A DNA stretch of 64,000 nucleotides from positions 104,625 through 168,624 of the forward strand of contig NZ_JYMR01000028.1 of NCBI RefSeq assembly GCF_000938255.1, read 5' to 3'. Every line of letters begins with the position of its first letter. Position 1 is the stretch's first letter. The notes under the pieces were generated by a model. The model ran no database searches. It had not been told where the DNA came from and saw only the letters and a program-made list of their open reading frames with translations. This document shows positions 41,773-50,304 of this stretch, in pieces. The position numbers and the translations under genes were made by a program. The stretch is from Bradyrhizobium sp. LTSP849 (GTDB taxonomy: Bacteria; Pseudomonadota; Alphaproteobacteria; Rhizobiales; Xanthobacteraceae).

Positions 41773-44166
41773 ATGAACCGCATCGCAGCCAACGGAGAGC
41801 TATTGTCTTCCGCAGGCCATATTTCCAATCGCAGAGTTCCGGGGATCGCTGGCCGCCTGCTGGCCGCACTAATGACCTCAGGCGCGTTCCTCGCCAGCTC
41901 GCTGGCGTTCGCGCAATCCGCGCCGGGACAGGGCGTGGCGCTTCCCCCCGTCACCGTCACGGCACCGGACGCGCAGCGACGCGCCAATTCGCCTTCGGCC
42001 TCGCGCCGGGCGGGCGGTGTGCGGACGCGCCGGACGCAGACGGCGCGACGGCCGGAGACGGCTGCCGAGCCAAAGCCATTCGCGCAATCGCAGGATGCCC
42101 GCACCGGCACGGTCGGCTATTTCGCCAACAGCACCGCGGTTGCCACCAAGAGCAACACGGCGATCGTCAACATCCCGCAATCGCTGAACGTCATCACCCA
42201 GCAGCAGATCCGTGACCAGAACTACCAGGGCCTGACTGATGTGACGCGCTACGTGCCCAGCGTCGCCGTCCACCAGGGAGAAGGCAATCGCGACGAGCTC
42301 GTCATCCGCGGCGTCGATTCCAGCGCGAACTTCTTCGTCAACGGCTTTCGCGACGACGTCCAGTATTTTCGCGACATGTACAATGCGCAGAGCATCGAGG
42401 TGCTGAAGGGCCCGAGCGCGCTGACCTTCGGCCGCGGCGCCGGCGGCGGCCTACTCAACCGCACGCTCAAGGAGGCCGACGGCACCCGCATCTACGAGGC
42501 GACCGCGCAGACGGGATCGTGGGGCGACCGCCGCGTCACGCTCGACGCCGGCCAGGCCATCAACGAGAACGTGGCGGCGCGGCTGAACGTGTTCTACCAG
42601 GGCAGCGATGCGTTCCGCGACTTCAACCATCTCGAACGCTACGGCATCAACCCGACCGTCACGCTGAAGCCGGACGACTTCACCAAGGTCAAGCTCTCCT
42701 ACGAATATTACCACGACGGCCGCACCGCCGATCGCGGCAATCCCTCACAGAGCCTTCCCGGCGGCGTCACGCGGTTCAATCCAACGACACCGTTTGCACC
42801 GAACGGAAATTTCCAGACCTTTTTCGGCAGCCCGAACCTCAACACCGCCCAGGCAACCGTGCAGATCGGCATGGCGATCATCGAGCACGACTTCCAGAAC
42901 GGGTTGACGGTGCGCAACGGCACGATCGCGGCCGACTACCAGAAATTCTACCAGAACGTCTATCCCGTGAACGGTACACTGGCGGGCGCGGTCAATCCGG
43001 CCGATACCGCGGTCAATCTCGGCGCCTATCAGCACACCACCAACCGCGACAATGTCTTCAACCAGACCGACTTCACCTACAAGGGCTGGACCGGTCCGAT
43101 CGCACACAGCGTGGGCTTCGGCACCGAGTTCGGCCGTCAGACCGGCGTCGATATCCGCAACACCGGCGTCTTCCCGAACGGTACCAACACTATCGTCCAG
43201 AACCCGTTCGCGCCGACCTATTTCGGGCCGGTGACTTTCGTGCACCACTTCACGGGCACGAATACCGACGGCGTCACCACTCCTGACTCCAACAGCAAGT
43301 ACGGATTGAACATCGAGTCCGGCTATTTGCGCGACACGATCGAATTCTCGCGCGTGATCCAGGTCATCGCCGGCGCGCGGTTCGACCGCTTCGAGATGTC
43401 GGCGCTGGACATGAACACCAACATCAACCGCAACCGCACCGACAATCTGGTGTCGCCACAGGCGGCGCTGATCATCAAGCCGATCGAGAGCATGTCGGTC
43501 TACACCGCCTACAGCATCTCCTATTTGCCCGCCTCCGGCGACCAGTTCTCGGCGCTGACCGACGGCACACTGATCCTACAGCCGCAGAAATTTGAGAACA
43601 CTGAGGTCGGGATGAAGTGGAACATCAACCCGAAGCTGCTGTTCTCGACCGCGATCTATAATCTGAACCGCACCAACCAGCCGATCGCGGACGGCAACAA
43701 TCCCGGCTTCTTCTTCCCGTCCGGCAGCACGCTGACGCGCGGGTTTGAGGCGAGCCTCGTCGGCTACGTCACCGACCAATGGCAATCCTCGCTCGGCTAT
43801 GCCTATACGGATGCGAAGATCACCAGTGCAACGTCGGCAACTGTTGTGCCCGGTAACCGCGTGCAATTGGTGCCGTACAATCAGTTCGCATGGTGGAACA
43901 AGTACCAGTTCACGCCGATGTGGGCAGCGGCGCTCGGCATCATCTATTTCGGCGATTCCTTCGCGTCATCGGACGATACGGTGAGGCTGCCGAGTTTCGT
44001 GCGCTTCGATGCCGGCGTTTATGCCACGATCGATGCCAACTGGCGCGCGCAGCTGACCGTCGAGAACATCTTCAACAAGGGATATTGGGCATCCGCCGAC
44101 GGCAACAACAACATCTCGCCCGGCCAAGGCCGCACCGTGAGGGTCCAGGCGAGCTACAGGTTCTGA
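41773..44166 (+). CDS. TonB-dependent siderophore receptor
   Basis: 797 residues. An extended N-terminal signal region (GRLLAALMTSGAFLASSLAF), a TonB-box-like LPPVTVTAP, an Arg/Ala-rich linker, the plug domain (NVITQQQIRDQNYQGLTDVTRYVPSV, EGNRDELVIRGVDSSANFFVNGFRDD, IEVLKGPSALTFGRGAGGGLLNR), and a 22-strand barrel ending QASYRF with the terminal Phe of outer-membrane proteins. The plug sequence resembles the Fiu/catecholate receptor group. It imports Fe(III)-siderophores using TonB energy. AGGGAGGG precedes the ATG. No siderophore biosynthesis genes and no certain Irr or Fur box were seen nearby. Confidence 0.93.
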   Translation: MNRIAANGELLSSAGHISNRRVPGIAGRLLAALMTSGAFLASSLAFAQSAPGQGVALPPVTVTAPDAQRRANSPSASRRAGGVRTRRTQTARRPETAAEPKPFAQSQDARTGTVGYFANSTAVATKSNTAIVNIPQSLNVITQQQIRDQNYQGLTDVTRYVPSVAVHQGEGNRDELVIRGVDSSANFFVNGFRDDVQYFRDMYNAQSIEVLKGPSALTFGRGAGGGLLNRTLKEADGTRIYEATAQTGSWGDRRVTLDAGQAINENVAARLNVFYQGSDAFRDFNHLERYGINPTVTLKPDDFTKVKLSYEYYHDGRTADRGNPSQSLPGGVTRFNPTTPFAPNGNFQTFFGSPNLNTAQATVQIGMAIIEHDFQNGLTVRNGTIAADYQKFYQNVYPVNGTLAGAVNPADTAVNLGAYQHTTNRDNVFNQTDFTYKGWTGPIAHSVGFGTEFGRQTGVDIRNTGVFPNGTNTIVQNPFAPTYFGPVTFVHHFTGTNTDGVTTPDSNSKYGLNIESGYLRDTIEFSRVIQVIAGARFDRFEMSALDMNTNINRNRTDNLVSPQAALIIKPIESMSVYTAYSISYLPASGDQFSALTDGTLILQPQKFENTEVGMKWNINPKLLFSTAIYNLNRTNQPIADGNNPGFFFPSGSTLTRGFEASLVGYVTDQWQSSLGYAYTDAKITSATSATVVPGNRVQLVPYNQFAWWNKYQFTPMWAAALGIIYFGDSFASSDDTVRLPSFVRFDAGVYATIDANWRAQLTVENIFNKGYWASADGNNNISPGQGRTVRVQASYRF

Positions 44167-44200
44167 TAGTGGCGCCTGGGGTCATGCTGATGGTTAACGA

Positions 44201-44410
44201 TCAGGCAGCGAGCCGGGCGGTGTAATCCGCCCGGCTGGCGAAGTAGCTTTCCAGCTCGGCCAGCGCCCGCTCTTCCCAATCCTTCGCCTGTTCGAGCAGT
44301 GACCAGCTCTGACCCGGCCGAAATGCTGCGGTCTGGCGATAAAGCGACGCGATTCCGCGATAGCGGCGCACGTTCTCAAAGATGGCGTGACCGTTAATTT
44401 GGCCGTTCAT
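44201..44410 (-). CDS. Small hypothetical protein, paralogue of 29040-29252
   Basis: 69 residues: MNGQINGHAIFENVRRYRGI, ASLYRQTAAFRPGQSWSLLEQAKDWEERALAELESYFASRA. Strong similarity to the 29040-29252 product (shared ENVRRYR, ASL, RQ, AA, RP, W and LL positions). GAGGGAG precedes the ATG. Helical and soluble. Function unknown. Confidence 0.7.
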   Translation of the reverse strand: MNGQINGHAIFENVRRYRGIASLYRQTAAFRPGQSWSLLEQAKDWEERALAELESYFASRADYTARLAA

Positions 44411-44548
44411 GTCGAAAACTCCCTCGTCCTTCCTGCGAGGGAATTTGCGGCCAAATCTTTTTCGAAAAGTTAGCGGCGCACGCTAAGCGCGCGAATGGTT
44501 GCCGGACTGTTGCGCGAGCGCAACGCACGGCCGGCGGCGCGCGGCCAA

Positions 44549-44968
44549 TTATTGCGGATTCGTTGCCGCGCTTTCGCCCGAAGGTTTTAGCCCGCCACGG
44601 CTGACGATCACCATCGTCGCGCGGCAGAGATCGGCGAGGCCGATCAGGAGCACGGCAAGCAGGAAGAACAGGTTGATGGAATCTGTATAGTCGCTGGTCA
44701 ACGGGCTGAACTCGAAGAAGGGCGGCATGAATGCCCACCACACCAGCGGAATGATGAGTGCTACGGCGAACGCAGCCGCGGGCGCGCCTGCGACAAGTCC
44801 GACCACGAAGATGCTGGGCAAGAACGCCGCGAAGTAGAGCTTTGCGCCGAGCGCGACGCAGACGCCCTGAACTACGGCCGACGCCGCCACGATTACAAAG
44901 CCGAGCAGAAACGCCTGCCACGACCATGGCCGTACCCGCGGTACGCCAAACAGCCCCGCACGCCTCAT
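44549..44968 (-). CDS. Orphan DUF4118 membrane domain protein
   Basis: 139 residues, four transmembrane helices: WSWQAFLLGFVIVAASAVV, YFAAFLPSIFVVGLVAGAPAAAFAVALIIPLVWWAF, LFFLLAVLLIGLADLCR. This is the DUF4118 sensor module that normally precedes a kinase domain, as in KdpD or HWE/HisKA2 kinases, but here the protein ends soon after the last helix (TMVIVSRGGLKPSGESAATNPQ). It is either a stand-alone membrane sensor or the remnant of a kinase whose catalytic half is lost; the C-terminal end is open and not obviously frameshifted. Confidence 0.75.
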   Translation of the reverse strand: MRRAGLFGVPRVRPWSWQAFLLGFVIVAASAVVQGVCVALGAKLYFAAFLPSIFVVGLVAGAPAAAFAVALIIPLVWWAFMPPFFEFSPLTSDYTDSINLFFLLAVLLIGLADLCRATMVIVSRGGLKPSGESAATNPQ

Positions 44969-45103
44969 GAGCCTCCCCCTGCCGCCTGTTCTCCAGGCCC
45001 GATTGCGACCAAAGTACTACAGCCGCACCGAAATCGCGAGGCGGAAATCGCGCGGTCGGGCGCTTGGTAAACGGCCGCAGCGCACAATCGGACTGCGCTG
45101 CCG

Positions 45104-46297
45104 TTACTCGGTGGCAGCATAGAGCAAGGCCGCGACGGGCAGTGCCAGGCCGATCCCCGAGGCCAGCGTCCAGCCGCCTTGCGCGAAGGCCCAGGCGCCA
45201 AGCGCCGAGCCGGCAGCGCCCGCGGCGAAGAACGTCGCCATGTAGAGGCCATTGAGACGGCTGCGATGCTCATGCCCGAGCACGAAAATGGCGCGGAAGC
45301 CCAGCACGACATTGCCCTGCACGCCGAAATCGATGGCGATCGCGGCCACGACGAGGCAGGCGAGATTGAGCACCGAGCCGGCCGCGCCGATATGCGTCAC
45401 CAGGAAGCCCACGGCCACGAGTATCATCGCGACGATCGTGGCGATCCGGCTATGGCCGCTATCGGCAAGCCGTCCTGCGATGGGCGCCGATGCCACGCCG
45501 GCGACGCCGGCGAGCGCAAACAGCGCGATGCCACGCTGGGTGAAGCCGAATTCACTCGCGAGCTGAAGCGGGACCACCGTCCAGAACAAGGTGAAGGCGC
45601 CAAACAGGCCCGCCTGATAGAGCGCACGGCGCCGCAGCAGCGGCGTGGTGCGCTCCAGATGCGGCATCGACATCAGCAATGCGCCATAATGCATGCGCGC
45701 AACCGGCTTGCGCTTCGGCAGCGTCATCCAGAGCACGGTCGCGAGCACGATCATCAGCGCGGCGGAGCAGAAGAACACCGCGTGCCACGACAGGGCGGCG
45801 GTGACAAAGCTCGACACCGGCCGCGCCAGCATGATGCCGAGCATCAAGCCGGTCGAGACGTTGCCGACGACGCGGCCGCGAATGGCCTCGGGCGCGAGAT
45901 GCGCCGCATAGGGAATGATGACCTGCACCGCCACCGAGCCGAGCCCGATGAACAGCGCGGCGATCAGGAACGGCAGCGCATGGGTCGCAAACGCGGCGGC
46001 GAGCAAGGCCGCCGCACCGAGCGTGATGACAGTGCAGATCAGCGTGCGGTTTTCGACGAGATCGCCGAGCGGCACGATAAAAAGCAACCCCGTGCCATAG
46101 CCGATCTGCGTCATGGTGACGATCAGCCCTGCCGCTGCATGCGACAGGCCAAGCGCGGCGCTGATCGGCGCGATCAGCGGCTGGGCATAATAGATGTTGG
46201 CGGCGATCATGCCACAGGCCGCCGCAAGCAGGAAAGTCAGTCGTTGCGACACCGCATCCGGCTCGGGCGCAGCGTCGATGGTGGCATTCATCGTCAT
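45104..46297 (-). CDS. MFS transporter (drug:H+ antiporter-like)
   Basis: 397 residues, 12 transmembrane helices, with GYGTGLLFIVPLGDLVENR (loop 2-3 motif A region) and APIAGRLADSGHSRIAT in the second half. DHA1-type exporters and sugar-efflux proteins share this pattern. A perfect 20-bp palindrome sits 34 bp upstream of the start. The same motif precedes the adjacent TetR gene, so the transporter is very likely repressed by it and induced by its substrate. Substrate unknown. Confidence 0.9.
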   Translation of the reverse strand: MTMNATIDAAPEPDAVSQRLTFLLAAACGMIAANIYYAQPLIAPISAALGLSHAAAGLIVTMTQIGYGTGLLFIVPLGDLVENRTLICTVITLGAAALLAAAFATHALPFLIAALFIGLGSVAVQVIIPYAAHLAPEAIRGRVVGNVSTGLMLGIMLARPVSSFVTAALSWHAVFFCSAALMIVLATVLWMTLPKRKPVARMHYGALLMSMPHLERTTPLLRRRALYQAGLFGAFTLFWTVVPLQLASEFGFTQRGIALFALAGVAGVASAPIAGRLADSGHSRIATIVAMILVAVGFLVTHIGAAGSVLNLACLVVAAIAIDFGVQGNVVLGFRAIFVLGHEHRSRLNGLYMATFFAAGAAGSALGAWAFAQGGWTLASGIGLALPVAALLYAATE

Positions 46298-46331
46298 TCC
46301 AAACTCTCCGACACTTCAAAGTCTCCAGATA

Positions 46332-46351
46332 TAGGAAATGATCATTTCCTA
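46332..46351. promoter_or_regulatory. TetR operator 1 (perfect palindrome)
   Basis: TAGGAAATGATCATTTCCTA, a perfect 20-bp palindrome 34 bp upstream of the MFS start and just after the TetR stop. Confidence 0.75.
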
Positions 46352-46364
46352 ATTTGACAAATGT

Positions 46365-46985
46365 TCAGGCAAGCAGCTTCATCGCGACGCTGACCAGGCG
46401 CTCGCCGTCGAGCGGCAGTCGCGCCTTGCCGACGACGCGCAGGCCCTGCGTCATGCAGATCATCAGCCGCGCCGTGTCGTCGGCCTCGACATGGCCGGGA
46501 ATCGAGCCATCGGCCTGCCCCTCACGAATGAGGCCGGCCATGAAAGCCTCGTTGGTCTTGAGTTGTGCCGTGACACGCGCGCGGATCACCGGATCGACCG
46601 CCGACAGCTCGACCGCGCTGCCGACCACGATGCAGCCGCGGCGCCCCTCGGTGCCCTGGGAGTGCTCGACATAGGACAGCAGCACGTTGCGCAGCTGCTC
46701 ACGGCCGTTTGCACCGCGCGCAGCCGCGCTGCGGGTCTGCTCCCGGCGCACCGCGGCATAGCGCTCGAAGGCAGCGACGAACACGGCATGCTTGTCGCGA
46801 AACGCCTTGTAGACGCTGCCGGTGGCAAGCCGCATCGCCGCGGTCAAATCTCCGATCGATGTCGCATGATAGCCGCGCTCGCAAAACACCCGCACCGCCC
46901 CGTCCAGGGCCGTGTCCATGTCGAATTCCCGGGGACGGCCGGGTGGATGGGCAGCAGGCAGGGATTGGCGCGCGGCTTTTTGCAT
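46365..46985 (-). CDS. TetR/AcrR-family repressor
   Basis: 206 residues. After a basic GRPREF lead comes the TetR DNA-binding domain (MDTALDGAVRVFCERGYHATSIGDLTAAMRLATGSVYKAFRDKHAVF), then a helical effector domain with QGTEGRRGCIVVGSAVELSAVD typical of the YxaF/AcrR-related group. It is just upstream of and codirectional with the MFS transporter. Operator 2 lies only 10 bp before its start codon and operator 1 before the transporter, consistent with autorepression plus control of the exporter. Confidence 0.9.
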   Translation of the reverse strand: MQKAARQSLPAAHPPGRPREFDMDTALDGAVRVFCERGYHATSIGDLTAAMRLATGSVYKAFRDKHAVFVAAFERYAAVRREQTRSAAARGANGREQLRNVLLSYVEHSQGTEGRRGCIVVGSAVELSAVDPVIRARVTAQLKTNEAFMAGLIREGQADGSIPGHVEADDTARLMICMTQGLRVVGKARLPLDGERLVSVAMKLLA

Positions 46986-46995
46986 TGCGGAATAA

Positions 46996-47015
46996 TAGGA
47001 AATGAATGTTTCCTA
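46996..47015. promoter_or_regulatory. TetR operator 2
   Basis: TAGGAAATGAATGTTTCCTA: same 20-bp frame as operator 1, with only the central bases changed, 10 bp upstream of the TetR ATG. Confidence 0.7.
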
Positions 47016-47068
47016 ATCAAGACATTTGATTGTGATTGGGTGGCTGCCTGCATGCCATTGCCGTACCC

Positions 47069-47213
47069 GTCATCCTGAGGTGCGAGTGATGGGGCGCGAA
47101 GCGCCCCCATCGGGAGCCTCGAAGGATGCACGGCCGGGATGCAGCCCGGCCGTCGCCCTTCGAGGCTTGCCCTGCGGCGCTAATGCGCCGTAGGGCGCGC
47201 ACCTCAGGGTGAC
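47069..47213. repeat. Cloverleaf-like intergenic repeat element
   Basis: Outer stem GTCATCCTGAGGTGCG (47069-47084) pairs with CGCACCTCAGGGTGAC (47198-47213), 15 of 16 positions. Inside are three separate hairpins: GGGGCGC/GCGCCCC (47091-47107), CCTCGAAGG/CCTTCGAGG enclosing CGGCCGGG/CCCGGCCG (47117-47165), and CGGCGC/GCGCCG (47175-47190). The outer CATCCTGAGGTGC type is common in rhizobial intergenic DNA. Confidence 0.75.
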
Positions 47214-47866
47214 GGTGTCGGAATTGCGCTCGTGACTTCAACGTCGTCATCCCCAACTCGCACCTCACTTACAGACACGCCTTCGCGTTCTCGCGACGCA
47301 TTTCGCCCGAGCTTTGCTTGATCTCTCCACCCTCTTATCCAAGAGGTCGCAGGGAAGGCCGGGTGCCGGCTGGCACCCACGGTCCGCTGTGCGAAAGCAC
47401 ACGCAGAAAAACTGCACAGCAGCATACAGGTGAAGCCGAACACACGGCCTTCCCTGCGCAGTGGGTTGACGGCTTATGCCGTGCTCTCCCGGGAGCCGAG
47501 TTCGTTCTGGCCTCCCTTGCTTCGCGAAGACCTGCGAAAGCCTGCCCGGTTGAGCCGGCTTCCACCTCCGCGAAAGCTTGACCGTAGCAACGACGGCCAG
47601 GACCACACGGTTTTGCCGTACGCACACAGCGCCGCTCGTCCGCACGATGCCTCGGGCTCACGGAGAGCAATCCGCCCTGCCCGCACCTCTCGTACACGAC
47701 GCTGCCGCGTCCACCGCAACCCGGCCCGCGTTTCGAACGACTCGCGAACCGCCCCTCTACCGTAGGCCGGGCTGTTTCGACTTATGCCGCAATTCCGAAT
47801 TTCGGTGAAGTGGAATATTTCTGCGATGACGGATTGACAGACGATCGAAACAGCCCCCCGCGAGGG
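47214..47866. other. Gene-free stretch of degenerate repeat DNA
   Basis: About 650 bp with no credible coding frame: the open frames here lack ribosome sites and have no recognisable protein character. It contains the block TTCGCGTTCTCGCGACGCAT (47282-) that recurs in altered form at 49037. Its general layout matches, from memory, a long repeat seen in several Bradyrhizobium intergenic regions. It may be a decayed mobile element or a non-coding RNA region. Confidence 0.4.
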
Positions 47867-47961
47867 TCTCGTAGCCCGGATGGAGCGCAGCGCAATCCGG
47901 GAAAGGCCGCGTTCGGAAACAACGGCCCCGGATTACGCTTCGCTCCATCCGGGCTACGAGA
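47867..47961. repeat. Long inverted repeat (35-bp arms)
   Basis: Left arm 47867-47901 (TCTCGTAGCCCGGATGGAGC onward) pairs with right arm 47927-47961, with two mismatches over 35 bp and a 25-bp central region. It ends 4 bp before the stop of the carbamoylase gene, so it could act in transcript termination or 3'-end protection. The GTAGCCCGGATGGAGCG core is a widespread proteobacterial repeat. Confidence 0.75.
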
Positions 47962-47964
47962 GGG

Positions 47965-48924
47965 TCACGCCTTCGGCGGGACCGGCGTTCCATCCGCCAT
48001 GGTCGATCGCCCCTTCCGCTCGACGATCAGCCCGTAGGCGCGGGGCTGGCGATGGACGTCGAAGTTGAAAGTAGTGCGCTTGTAGGAATTGCAGAGATCG
48101 AGATCACAGCGCGCCAGCGCGATTTCGTCGCCCTTGGTCGTGCATCTCGCCACGATTTCACCGGAGGGCGCGATGGTGCAGCTACCGCCGATATGGTCCA
48201 CGCCCTCCTCAACGCCTGCCTTGGCGACGCCGACCACGAAGGTGCCGTTCTGATAGGCGCCGGCCTGCATGACCAGGTGGTTGTGGAACAGCGAGAGGTC
48301 GTCGTGCTCGGGCGCAGGCGGATTGTGCACCGGCGTGTTGTAGCCGATCATCACCAATTCGACGCCCTGGAGCCCCATCACTCGATAGGTCTCGCTCCAG
48401 CGGCGGTCATTGCAGATCGCCATCCCCATCACGCCGCCGAAGGCATCGACCACACCGAAGCCGGCGCCGGGCTCAAAGTAGCGCTTTTCCAGATGCTGAA
48501 ACTTGCGCCATGGCTCGTGCTCGGCGTGACCGGGCAAGTGGACCTTGCGGTATTTAGCGACGATCGCGCCGCTCTTGTCGACGAGGATGGACGTGTTGTA
48601 GCGATGGACGATGCCCGCCTCCATCGTCAGCTCGGCATAACCCAGGTAAAATCCGATGCCGATCTCGCGGGCGAGGTCGAACAGGGCCTGCGTCTCCGCC
48701 CCCGGCATCTCGCGCTCGAAGAAACTGTCGATCTCGGACTGATCCTCAAAATACCAGCGCGGAAAGAACGTGGTCAGCGCGAGCTCGGGGTAGACGATCA
48801 GGTCGCAGCCGCAGCCCTTGGCCTGGCGCATCAACGCCATCAGCCGCGCCACGACCTCGGCCCTCGTCTCAGTCCTGGCAATCGGGCCAAGCTGGCCGGC
48901 TGCGATCGTCACAAATCTCGCCAC
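47965..48924 (-). CDS. N-carbamoyl-D-amino acid amidohydrolase-like nitrilase-superfamily enzyme
   Basis: 319 residues. The Glu-Lys-Cys triad is visible: E47 (VYPELALTTFFPRW), K127 (AKYRKVHLPGH) and C171 (GMAICNDRRW). E47 and K127 match Agrobacterium N-carbamylase numbering, with Cys one residue earlier. Such enzymes hydrolyse N-carbamoyl amino acids from hydantoin or pyrimidine degradation to amino acid, CO2 and NH3. I chose the GTG start at 48924: it has AAGGA upstream, aligns with the family N-terminus and gives triad numbers that fit. Longer ATG starts at 48957 and 48996 lack these. Divergent from the RutR-like regulator. Confidence 0.9.
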   Translation of the reverse strand: MARFVTIAAGQLGPIARTETRAEVVARLMALMRQAKGCGCDLIVYPELALTTFFPRWYFEDQSEIDSFFEREMPGAETQALFDLAREIGIGFYLGYAELTMEAGIVHRYNTSILVDKSGAIVAKYRKVHLPGHAEHEPWRKFQHLEKRYFEPGAGFGVVDAFGGVMGMAICNDRRWSETYRVMGLQGVELVMIGYNTPVHNPPAPEHDDLSLFHNHLVMQAGAYQNGTFVVGVAKAGVEEGVDHIGGSCTIAPSGEIVARCTTKGDEIALARCDLDLCNSYKRTTFNFDVHRQPRAYGLIVERKGRSTMADGTPVPPKA

Positions 48925-49036
48925 GCGTCGTTCCTTCGTTTGGTTCGTGGATTGCATTGAGCCAACCAAGCTTAGCGCGCGCCACGCCACGCGCACAGGC
49001 CGCTCAGGCGCTGAACCGGATGTGCATACCTACGAC

Positions 49037-49100
49037 TTCGCATTCTCGCGGCGTATTACACCGTGCTCTCCCCGTCGGGCAGTCGCCAGTCTCTCCACTT
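49037..49100. repeat. Fragment of the degenerate repeat seen at 47282
   Basis: TTCGCATTCTCGCGGCGTAT at 49037 matches TTCGCGTTCTCGCGACGCAT at 47282 in 17 of 20 positions, followed by a shared CTCTCCAC word. It lies in the 288-bp gap between the divergent carbamoylase and TetR genes, which holds no other recognised element. Confidence 0.45.
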
Positions 49101-49212
49101 GATAAACCGGGACGGGCGGGGCAATTTGCGCCTGGAACCACCCACGCAACCGCGCCTGCGTACCCCGTTCAGCCATCTCGAGCGGAATGACGGTGCTTTC
49201 CAGGAAGGCGTT

Positions 49213-49932
49213 ATGCCCGCCACGTCAGCCGACAAGCTCAAGCTCTTTCGTATCCGCCTCGCGCCAAAGGGCCGGCGCAAGCCGCCGCCAGGGCCGGATA
49301 TCGAAGGAAAGATCCTTGATGCTGCCGAGTTCGTTTTTGGGCACTTCGGCTTCCGCGGCGCAACGACTGCGCTGATCGCCAAGAAGGCTTCAATCGCGAA
49401 GCCCCATATTTATTACTACTTCGAGGACAAGGAGGACTTGTATCGCGCGATCCTGGAGCGGGCGATGAACATGTGGGCCCGAGATATCGACAGCCTCGAT
49501 ACCGCGACCGACATCAAGACGATCCTCACCCAATACATCCACAAGAAGGTCGATTTCTCGCGAGATCACCCGCATTTGTCGCGGATCTACGCCAACGAAA
49601 TCATCAGTGGCGCTCAATATGTCGGCAGCTTCATCGAAAAAGTCTCAACCCCGTTGCTTCTCGAGAAGGTGAAAACCGTCGACCAATGGGTTGCGGGCGG
49701 AGCCGTCCGGCCGATCAGCGCGGCCGACCTGTTCTTCTGTATCTGGGCAATGACCCAGGCTTATGCCGATTTTTCGAGCCAGATGACCATCATGAAGCAG
49801 AAGCGCCAGCTCGAACAGATCGACTACGACGCCGCCAAGGCGACAATCGTCCAGCTCGTTCTCGGAGGGCTCGGCCTCGAAGGCGACGGACGGCCGCCGG
49901 GTAAATCGAGCCGTCCTCGCAAAGCCGGGTGA
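49213..49932 (+). CDS. RutR-like TetR-family regulator
   Basis: 239 residues. DNA-binding domain IEGKILDAAEFVFGHFGFRGATTALIAKKASIAKPHIYYYFEDKEDLY, then a C-terminal domain with FSRDHPHLSRIYANEIISGAQYVGSFI, close to the YcdC/RutR C-terminal family. RutR binds uracil and controls pyrimidine catabolism, and the flanking carbamoylase and NCS1 nucleobase transporter fit that context. Start at 49213 with AGGAAGG upstream; the frame open back to 49063 runs into repeat DNA and is not coding. Confidence 0.88.
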   Translation: MPATSADKLKLFRIRLAPKGRRKPPPGPDIEGKILDAAEFVFGHFGFRGATTALIAKKASIAKPHIYYYFEDKEDLYRAILERAMNMWARDIDSLDTATDIKTILTQYIHKKVDFSRDHPHLSRIYANEIISGAQYVGSFIEKVSTPLLLEKVKTVDQWVAGGAVRPISAADLFFCIWAMTQAYADFSSQMTIMKQKRQLEQIDYDAAKATIVQLVLGGLGLEGDGRPPGKSSRPRKAG

Positions 49933-50132
49933 CCGCTCCGAGGCGTCCGCCTCGGCCTTGCACGCAAAGCGCTTACCTTTTTGTTTTGTCGCGCTTTCTT
50001 CGCGCTCGCCTGTGACGGCTCGACACGACGGCGCGCCTCTCGCTTGATCCACCAAACGAACCAACGTTCCGACGCGTGTCGTTGCGCGACGTCCGCCGGC
50101 GAAACGCCGGTTGCTCCAGCCCGAAATCACCT

Positions 50133-50162
50133 TTGTAAAATAATTTTATCGATCGTTATAAT
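50133..50162 (+). promoter_or_regulatory. Sigma70-like promoter in the 49933-50304 gap
   Basis: TTGTAA (50133-50138), 18-bp spacer, TATAAT (50157-50162). It lies in the only AT-rich part of the 372-bp gap, 142 bp upstream of the NCS1 transporter. The remainder of the gap shows no gene and no other convincing element; no clear RutR-type TTGACC-TGGTCAA site was seen. Confidence 0.5.
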
Positions 50163-50304
50163 TTGGTACGATGTTTGCTGGGACCCAATTGCCTCGCAGT
50201 GCAGGCATCGACACGAGGACCGCTGCCGAAGCGGCGGGCTCCTCGACAACGGAACAATCGCCTCTGGGCCATCGCACCAGCGGCCAGCAGTTGAGGGAGA
50301 GCCT

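Noticed and set aside
47265..47765. Several frames of 80-126 codons in the repeat region
   Set aside because: No ribosome sites, mutually overlapping on both strands, Cys/Arg/Pro-rich translations, and the region matches repeat DNA.
50133..50162. A RutR-type TTGACC-TGGTCAA operator near the NCS1 gene
   Set aside because: No such palindrome was found; only a sigma70-like promoter could be supported.
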